In this document: one piece after another, positions 7,588 through 12,141 of the stretch
Layout: each line of letters begins with the position of its first letter
How positions within the stretch are numbered: position 1 is the first letter of the stretch
Assembly: GCA_900313545.1 (NCBI GenBank)
Contig: OMRS01000093.1
Location: 1-12,141 of the forward strand
DNA from: an uncultured Eubacteriales bacterium
Lineage (GTDB): Bacteria > Bacillota_A > Clostridia > Christensenellales > Aristaeellaceae
Reading direction: 5' to 3'
DNA: 12,141 bases
Position numbers and translations under genes: made by a program
The notes under the pieces: model-generated
Told to the model about the DNA's origin: nothing
What the model saw: only the letters and a program-made list of their open reading frames with translations
Database searches by the model: none

Positions 7588-7983
7588 TCAGCCTCTGCAA
7601 CCGCTGCACCCGCCGCAGTTTCCGCTGCAGCGGGTATCCTGTGCGACTTCCCCGGTCACGGTGAACTGCAGGACATTGTTCACCTGGTCCATGAGACGGG
7701 AAAAGGCGCTGCGGGTGTCCATCATATCAAGGACGCTGGGCAGCTGGGAGAGGGTCTGCTGCAGCTCCTCCCTCCGCTCCCCGAGAAGCCGGGCTTCCTC
7801 CTCCTGGCCTTCCCGGAGCAGCCGGGGAACCTCCTCGCGGCAGCGCTGGAGTTCTGCGCTCAGGGCCGCATAGGAGGCATCCGCCTCCAGACGGGCCTGG
7901 GCGAGCTGCATTCGGGTGAACTCCTCTGACGCCACGATGGCGCTGCCCAGCTGTCGGGCCTTGTCCAGTACTTCTGCGGTCAT
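7588..7983 (-). CDS. YlbF/YmcA-family protein with C-terminal cysteine tail
   Basis: 131-aa predicted helical protein resembling the YlbF/YmcA (RicF/RicA) family. In B. subtilis these proteins, with YaaT, form a complex that binds [4Fe-4S] clusters and adjusts RNase Y specificity, competence and sporulation. Seen: the family-like N-terminus with VLDKARQLGSAIVASEEF (5-22), a charged helical middle (about 40-80) rich in Glu, Arg and Gln that could form a coiled coil, and a conserved-looking segment DMMDTRSAFSRLMDQVNNVL (86-105). The last 13 residues contain Cys119, Cys123, Cys126 and Cys129 (CX3CX2CX2C) between Gly and Ser, which suits a metal or Fe-S cluster. The start ATG forms an ATGA overlap with miaB and has AGGAG 7 bases upstream. 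It lies between miaB and mutS, the arrangement I would expect in Clostridia. Function here is inferred from the family; the family call rests on pattern recognition in a short protein. Confidence 0.82.
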   Translation of the reverse strand: MTAEVLDKARQLGSAIVASEEFTRMQLAQARLEADASYAALSAELQRCREEVPRLLREGQEEEARLLGERREELQQTLSQLPSVLDMMDTRSAFSRLMDQVNNVLQFTVTGEVAQDTRCSGNCGGCSGCRG

Positions 7984-9383
7984 ACCAATTCTCCTCTCAG
8001 GGTCGTTTCCCGGGTCTGCGTGATGCGCACCGGCACAATGCTTCCGATGAGGTCCGCATCCGCGTCAAAATTCACGGAGATGTTATATTCATTCTTGCCG
8101 GTCATCTGCCGGCTGTCCCGCCTGGACGGGCCATCCACCAGCACCTGGTGCACCTGTCCCACGTACCGGGCGAAATTCCCGGCGGTGATCTCCTTCTGCA
8201 GGGCGATGAGCTCCTGGATCCTCCGGCTGCTGACCTCGGGGGGGATCTGTCCGCTCATCTGCGCGGCGCGGGTCCCCGTCCGCGGTGAATAGATGAAGGT
8301 GAAGGCACTGTCATACCTCACCTGCCGGACGGTGTCGCACAGCAGCGCAAAGTCCTCCTCCGTCTCTCCCGGATAGCCCACGATCAGGTCCGTGGTCAGG
8401 CTGATGTCGGGAATCGCCGCGCGGAGCCGGGACACCCGCTCCAGATAGGATTCCCGGGTGTAACGGCGGTTCATGGACTCCAGGATGCGGTTGCTGCCGT
8501 GCTGCAGGGGCAGGTGGAGCGCCGGGCAGATGTGCCTGGCGCCCGCCATGACGGCGATAAGCTCATCCGAGAGGTCCTTGGGATGGGAGGTCATGAAGCG
8601 GATACGGGGCACGCCCAGCTGATCCAGCTTCGAAAGGAGGCCGGCAAAGCGGAGCTCCTCCTCCCGGTCCAGACCGTAGGAATTCACATTCTGGCCCAGC
8701 AGCGTGATCTCCTGAACCCCCTCATCAAGAAGCTGACGGGCTTCCTCCAGGATGTTTTCGGAGCGGCGGGAGCGCTCACGGCCCCGCACATAGGGCACGA
8801 TGCAGTAGGAGCAGAAGTTGTTGCAGCCATACATGATATTGATGTAAGCCGAGTAGGGGCTGGACCTCACCACGGGCAGTCCCTCCGGGATGCAGCCCGC
8901 GTCATCGCCGAGAACCTCCACCGTCTGCCGTCCGCTTTGAAGGCGGGTCTCAAGCAGCAGGGGCAGCCTGTACAGGTTGTGGGTGCCGAAGGCCAGATCC
9001 ACGAAGGGATACTGACGGAGGATGCGCTCCCCCATGCCCGGCTCCTGCATCATACAGCCGCATACGGCCACCAGCATGCCGGGGCGCTCCTTCTTGACGG
9101 TGTTGAGCCATGTCACGTTGCCCAGCGCGCGGCGCTCGGCATTGTCCCGGACACAGCAGGTGTTGAAGATCACCAGATCCGCCTCTTCCCGCTGCGCAGC
9201 CTCGGTGATGCCCATTTCGCGGAGCATGCCGGTCAGCGTCTCGCTGTCCCGGACATTCATCTGGCAGCCATAGGTCACGATGCAAAAGGTCCGGGGCCGT
9301 CCGGGAAGGTCCCGGACCCGGGCCATGCACTCCCGCTGGAAGGCCAGTTCCTCCTGAGGGATTTCCTGTGCTTTTGCTCTCAT
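7980..9383 (-). CDS. miaB: tRNA-2-methylthio-N6-dimethylallyladenosine synthase MiaB
   Basis: Radical SAM methylthiotransferase converting i6A37 to ms2i6A37 in tRNA, using one [4Fe-4S] cluster for SAM cleavage and another as sulfur source. 467 aa, usual family length. Seen: the N-terminal methylthiotransferase domain with three cluster cysteines in YGCQMN (Cys40), NTCCVRDNAE (Cys76) and CGCM (Cys110); radical SAM motif CNNFCSYC (187-194); IVPYVRGRERSR (195-206); LLGQNVNSYG, typical of MiaB; LHLPLQHGS; and a C-terminal TRAM-like RNA-binding domain (about 400-465). The start ATG lies 27 bp after the RNase gene. Its Shine-Dalgarno is weak: an AAAGGA sits 15 or more bases upstream. A start at Met20 preceded by GGGAG is possible, but the longer N-terminus resembles clostridial MiaB proteins. 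The stop overlaps the ylbF-like start. MtaB and RimO are excluded by the LGQNVNSYG and NTC(C)VRDNAE pattern. Confidence 0.96.
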   Translation of the reverse strand: MRAKAQEIPQEELAFQRECMARVRDLPGRPRTFCIVTYGCQMNVRDSETLTGMLREMGITEAAQREEADLVIFNTCCVRDNAERRALGNVTWLNTVKKERPGMLVAVCGCMMQEPGMGERILRQYPFVDLAFGTHNLYRLPLLLETRLQSGRQTVEVLGDDAGCIPEGLPVVRSSPYSAYINIMYGCNNFCSYCIVPYVRGRERSRRSENILEEARQLLDEGVQEITLLGQNVNSYGLDREEELRFAGLLSKLDQLGVPRIRFMTSHPKDLSDELIAVMAGARHICPALHLPLQHGSNRILESMNRRYTRESYLERVSRLRAAIPDISLTTDLIVGYPGETEEDFALLCDTVRQVRYDSAFTFIYSPRTGTRAAQMSGQIPPEVSSRRIQELIALQKEITAGNFARYVGQVHQVLVDGPSRRDSRQMTGKNEYNISVNFDADADLIGSIVPVRITQTRETTLRGELV

Positions 9384-9410
9384 GTTTCTCTGAAAAGTTT
9401 CCTTTCTGTG

Positions 9411-10811
9411 TCAGTTATTTGGGGGCGCCGGCCAGACCGGCGGCCAGGCGGCCTCAAGGCTTCCTGTCACGCGGGGCGGGCCCTCCTGCACGCGGGCCCT
9501 CACCCGGAGAGTTCCGGGGGCGCTGAGGCGTCCGAGGGCCAGGAGCACATCCCTGGAGCAGAGAACGCCGGCTTCCCTCTGGCCGCTCTTTTCCTTTCTC
9601 CGGAGCTCCCTCCAGAGAGCGGCCGCGTGGGTCCGCGCGGTGCGGCGCCGCCGCGGCGCTTCCCGTTCCAGAAATGCTTCCGACAGCTCACCTTCGGCGC
9701 GCGTTCGGGTCATCTCCAGGATGCCCAGGCGGGTGATGTCCTCCACCGTGACCCCCGCAGGGTCCAGGAGGGCCTGTGCCCGAACCCGGGAGAGCAGCGT
9801 CTGCCGGTCTCCGGGAGAATCCATGTCGATCAGGTCCACGAGGATCATGCCGCCCAGGTTGCAAAGGCGTGCAAGGGAAAGGACCCTCTCGGCCGCCTCC
9901 AGGTTGATCAAAAGAATCCGGGAGGGGTCCTGCCGCGTTCCCGTGCAGTGTCCGCTGTTCACGTCCACAAGGGTGCCCGCCTCGCAGCGGTCCAGCACCA
10001 GGTACGCGCCGCAGGGAAGCCAGCTCACGCGCTCCAGGGCGTGCTCCAGCGCTGTCTCGAGGCCGTAGGCGTCAAACAGCAGGTCCTCCGGGACATGTTC
10101 CACGGTGCAGCCGGGATGCAGGAGACCGCAGGCGAGCATGCATTTCAGCTCCCCGGCCAGGTCCTCCTGGTTGGTGACAAGCGCGGTCTCCTCCCGGCGG
10201 CAGGTCTCCCTGACGTAGTCAAGCACCGGGCGTCCCCTGCCTTCCAGCCGGCAGGGACGCACCGCGTGCGCGGCTCTTTGGAGAAGCTGCGCAAGGCGCG
10301 AAGACAGCGTTTCCAGCTCCCCGAGCAGCTGTCCGGGGTCGGCGTCCTGTGCCGCGGTGCGCACGATGAGTCCGTCGGATGGAGGACAGGCGCCTTCAAG
10401 CAGGGACACAAGCTCCTGCCTCCTTGCGGCGGAGGTGATCTTCCTGGATATGGCAATCCCGGGCTTTCCGGCGCAGAGGACCAGCAGGTCCCCCGGAAGC
10501 TGCAGTCTCAGCCGCATCTGCCAGCCCTTTTCGGGACTGGCGGGCTTTTTTACCAGCTGCAGGGGCACCATGTCACCCTGGCGCACGCGCTCCCCCGCCT
10601 CCAGGGACACAAACACCTGCCGCCCGGTGCCGATGTCGGCAAAGGCGGCATTCAGGGACGGGACATTCCGGAGAATCCGTCCGGCATAGATGTCCCCCAC
10701 GCTGTCCGCTTCCGCCTCGTCCCATGCCCTCAGTTCGGCGGGAACGCCCTCTTCCAGCAGCGCTGAACGGACAAATCCGCAGGAGACGTCCACAATTAGC
10801 TGCCTTTTCAC
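9411..10811 (-). CDS. rng: Ribonuclease E/G family endoribonuclease without Zn-link cysteines
   Basis: Single-strand-specific endoribonuclease of the RNase G type, acting in rRNA maturation and mRNA decay. 466 aa, similar to RNase G. Seen: an S1-like segment with DIYAGRILRNVPSLNAAFADIG (about 40-61), the LIVRTA element (148-153) whose Arg151-Thr152 match the 5'-phosphate sensor, catalytic VDVNSG (282-287, Asp283 and Asn285), NLGGMILVDLIDM (318-330, Asp326) and GILEMTRTR (363-371). After that last motif most relatives carry a CPxC Zn-link that holds the dimer; none is present, and the sequence goes into an Arg-rich segment (382-410) and a Pro/Trp-rich end. The start is GTG at 10809-10811 in a GTGA overlap with the upstream gene, with GAGG about 7 bases before it. 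Ends 27 bp before miaB. Family call firm; the RNase G name is by architecture (no long RNase E tail). Confidence 0.93.
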   Translation of the reverse strand: MKRQLIVDVSCGFVRSALLEEGVPAELRAWDEAEADSVGDIYAGRILRNVPSLNAAFADIGTGRQVFVSLEAGERVRQGDMVPLQLVKKPASPEKGWQMRLRLQLPGDLLVLCAGKPGIAISRKITSAARRQELVSLLEGACPPSDGLIVRTAAQDADPGQLLGELETLSSRLAQLLQRAAHAVRPCRLEGRGRPVLDYVRETCRREETALVTNQEDLAGELKCMLACGLLHPGCTVEHVPEDLLFDAYGLETALEHALERVSWLPCGAYLVLDRCEAGTLVDVNSGHCTGTRQDPSRILLINLEAAERVLSLARLCNLGGMILVDLIDMDSPGDRQTLLSRVRAQALLDPAGVTVEDITRLGILEMTRTRAEGELSEAFLEREAPRRRRTARTHAAALWRELRRKEKSGQREAGVLCSRDVLLALGRLSAPGTLRVRARVQEGPPRVTGSLEAAWPPVWPAPPNN

Positions 10812-11494
10812 GGCACGACCTCAAACAGGGGCACGAGTTGTCCGCCCTTTTCCGTCAGCAGCTCGCGCCTGAAGATGCGCACGCGCTCCGCCTGTACGCC
10901 GGAGAGTTCCAGAAGCGTGCGGCACAGCAGGTCCGGGCGCAGGGAGGCGCTTTCCGAAAAGGACACGACGGCCTGCAGGATGACCAGCCCGTCCTCCAGG
11001 CGCTCCACGGTGAGGGCGCGGACCAGGGGGCGGATGTTGACCCGCTCTTCCCGGCTCTTGCTCTTTTTGAGCGCCTCCACCACGTCACATCTGCAGAAAT
11101 CGCCGACTGCCCGGGCGATCTGCGGGGCATCCGGTGACTCCAGGCGCAGTTCATAGCGGGCGGCCTTCATGAGCGAGGCCGCCTTGGGAAAGCTGTCCTC
11201 CACCAGGCGGATGCGCCGCACGGGCAGGGAGGGCGGCAGAACCTGCCGCAGGGCGCAAAGGGCTTCCTGCGCGTCAACGGGTGCGCTGAGGCGGACCTCC
11301 ATGATCTCCGCATCTCCGGGGATGCCCGAGGAGAGGGCGGAGGCAAAGGACATCAGCATATGGGGATTGAACCCGTTGGAATAGGCCACGGGCAGGGCAC
11401 TTCGGCGCAGGGCCCGCTGCATGGTCCGCTGCAGGTCCAGCAGTCCCAGATGGCGGACTGTCGCGGTCTTTTCAAATTCACACCACATTCTCAT
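10808..11494 (-). CDS. TIGR03936 / DUF2344 radical SAM-linked protein
   Basis: 228-aa protein of a family found next to, or fused to, TIGR03960-type radical SAM proteins; no biochemical role is established to my knowledge. Seen: the N-terminal block MRMWCEFEKTATVRHLGLLD (1-20), where most relatives have a 'RFxKxGxLRFLSHLD' pattern, then ALRRSALPVAYSNGFNPHM (28-46) and SSGIPGDAE (55-63), all typical of DUF2344. The remainder is less conserved. Start: ATG in an ATGA overlap with the preceding gene, which gives the family's usual MRxxxxF N-terminus; a GTG 12 bases further upstream is possible, but an AAGGGG abuts it too closely. The stop overlaps the GTG start of the RNase gene. The neighbourhood (radical SAM protein, DUF2344, RNase E/G) is one recurrent in Firmicutes and suggests an RNA- or ribosome-related role, which is inference only. 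Confidence 0.93.
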   Translation of the reverse strand: MRMWCEFEKTATVRHLGLLDLQRTMQRALRRSALPVAYSNGFNPHMLMSFASALSSGIPGDAEIMEVRLSAPVDAQEALCALRQVLPPSLPVRRIRLVEDSFPKAASLMKAARYELRLESPDAPQIARAVGDFCRCDVVEALKKSKSREERVNIRPLVRALTVERLEDGLVILQAVVSFSESASLRPDLLCRTLLELSGVQAERVRIFRRELLTEKGGQLVPLFEVVP

Positions 11495-12141
11495 CGGTCG
11501 GCACACGCCCCTTCAAATCGTTTGAGGCCGCAGCCCTGGCAGCCCCTGCGGCAGTCCGGCGTTACCTGCGCAGCTTCGGCGCGCTGGTGCTCCCGCCAGA
11601 GATAGTCCTCCGTCACCCCCGCATCGATGAAGGACCAGGGAAACAGTTCTCCCCGCTCCCTGCGACGGCAGGCGTAGAATTCCGGGTCCAGACCGCATTC
11701 CCCAAAGGCTTCCATCCAGCTGTCAAATTTGAAGCAGTCCGACCAGCCGTCAAAGCGGCAGCCCTTGCGCCATGCGCGCTCCAGCACGTCTGCCAGGCGC
11801 CGGTCGCCCCGGGCAAAGCAGGCCTCCAGAAAGGACACTTCCGGGGTGTGCCAGTTGAACTCCACGCCTTTGATGCGCATGATCCGGCAGAGGTAGTCCT
11901 GTTTCTGGCGGAACTGCTCCAGGGTGTCCTGAGGCTCCCACTGGAAGGGGGTAAAGGGCTTGGGCACAAAGCAGGACGCGCTGCAGTTGACCCGCAGTCC
12001 CCGGGCACGCTGCGCCTTGGGCACCTCGAAGTACTTGCGCACGACCTTGGCGGCAAGCTGGGCGATTCCGTCCAGGTCCTCCCGGGTTTCCGTGGGCAGG
12101 CCGAACATGAAGTACAGTTTGATGCTGCTCCATCCGTTGAG
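11491..12141 (-). CDS. TIGR03960-type radical SAM protein, C-terminal part (5' end beyond window)
   Basis: The last 216 residues of a radical SAM protein whose N-terminus, including the expected cobalamin-binding-like domain and the cluster motif, lies right of the window. Seen: the end of the barrel LYFMFGLPTETREDL (9-23), NCSASCFVPKPFTPFQW (52-68), a pattern typical of this class after the barrel, and a C-terminal domain with the GRGDRR-like 'ARGDRRLADVL' (110-120), FDGWSD (130-135), FPWSFID (167-173) and a Cys-rich end TPDCRRGCQGCG (194-205). That last piece has CX3CX2C spacing (Cys197, Cys201, Cys204), as in radical SAM motifs but outside the barrel. The frame is open to the window edge. 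The stop codon overlaps the DUF2344 start (ATGA), and the pair is a known conserved arrangement. Reaction and substrate are unknown. Confidence 0.93.
   Translation of the reverse strand, partial: LNGWSSIKLYFMFGLPTETREDLDGIAQLAAKVVRKYFEVPKAQRARGLRVNCSASCFVPKPFTPFQWEPQDTLEQFRQKQDYLCRIMRIKGVEFNWHTPEVSFLEACFARGDRRLADVLERAWRKGCRFDGWSDCFKFDSWMEAFGECGLDPEFYACRRRERGELFPWSFIDAGVTEDYLWREHQRAEAAQVTPDCRRGCQGCGLKRFEGACADR

Noticed and set aside
7571..7609. Longer MutS N-terminus starting at 7609
   Set aside because: The extra residues overlap the ylbF-like gene's Cys tail region in another frame and lack family similarity; GGAGAAGG precedes the ATG at 7570.
9384..9410. Possible promoter in the 27-bp gap before miaB
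   Set aside because: The gap is AT-richer than its surroundings, but I see no pair of -35 and -10 boxes with proper spacing; it more likely holds only a weak ribosome site.
8499..10766. Plus-strand open frame of 755 codons opposite miaB and the RNase gene
   Set aside because: Same reason: it runs across two real minus-strand genes and the gap between them, with no family motif.

Overview
The window is a gene-dense, GC-rich (clearly above half G+C by eye) stretch of a bacterial chromosome with eleven genes, all on the minus strand. I see no mobile element, CRISPR array, rRNA or tRNA gene, and no gap longer than 27 bp. The gene content points to a Gram-positive, probably anaerobic member of the class Clostridia. 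The evidence is a YlbF-family protein with a cysteine tail, a radical SAM/DUF2344 pair next to an RNase E/G, an endonuclease-type MutL, and a Bacillus-type Xpt. I cannot name a genus from this.

In transcription order (high to low coordinates) the genes are: the 3' part of a TIGR03960-type radical SAM gene (open at the right edge), its TIGR03936/DUF2344 partner, an RNase E/G, miaB, a ylbF-like gene, mutS, mutL, miaA, xpt, maf, and the 5' part of an mreB-type gene (open at the left edge). Five junctions are ATGA or GTGA overlaps. Two others overlap by 8 bp (mutL/miaA) and 25 bp (maf/mreB). The three real gaps are 16, 17 and 27 bp. This looks like one long polycistronic unit with translational coupling, and its promoter and terminator lie outside the window.

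Functionally it is a housekeeping block. RNA processing and modification is covered by RNase E/G, MiaA plus MiaB (together i6A then ms2i6A at tRNA position 37) and the YlbF-like putative RNase-specificity factor. Methyl-independent mismatch repair is covered by MutS and MutL, both with apparent sliding-clamp motifs. Nucleotide metabolism is covered by Xpt (purine salvage) and Maf (non-canonical or excess NTP hydrolysis), and cell shape by the MreB-type actin.

I did not find a clearly new defence or mobile system. The points most worth a second look are: the MreB-type protein with changed nucleotide-pocket residues, the RNase E/G without Zn-link cysteines, the poorly understood radical SAM/DUF2344/RNase triad, the concentration of probable Fe-S proteins in one transcription unit, and a terminator-like hairpin inside the mutL linker.
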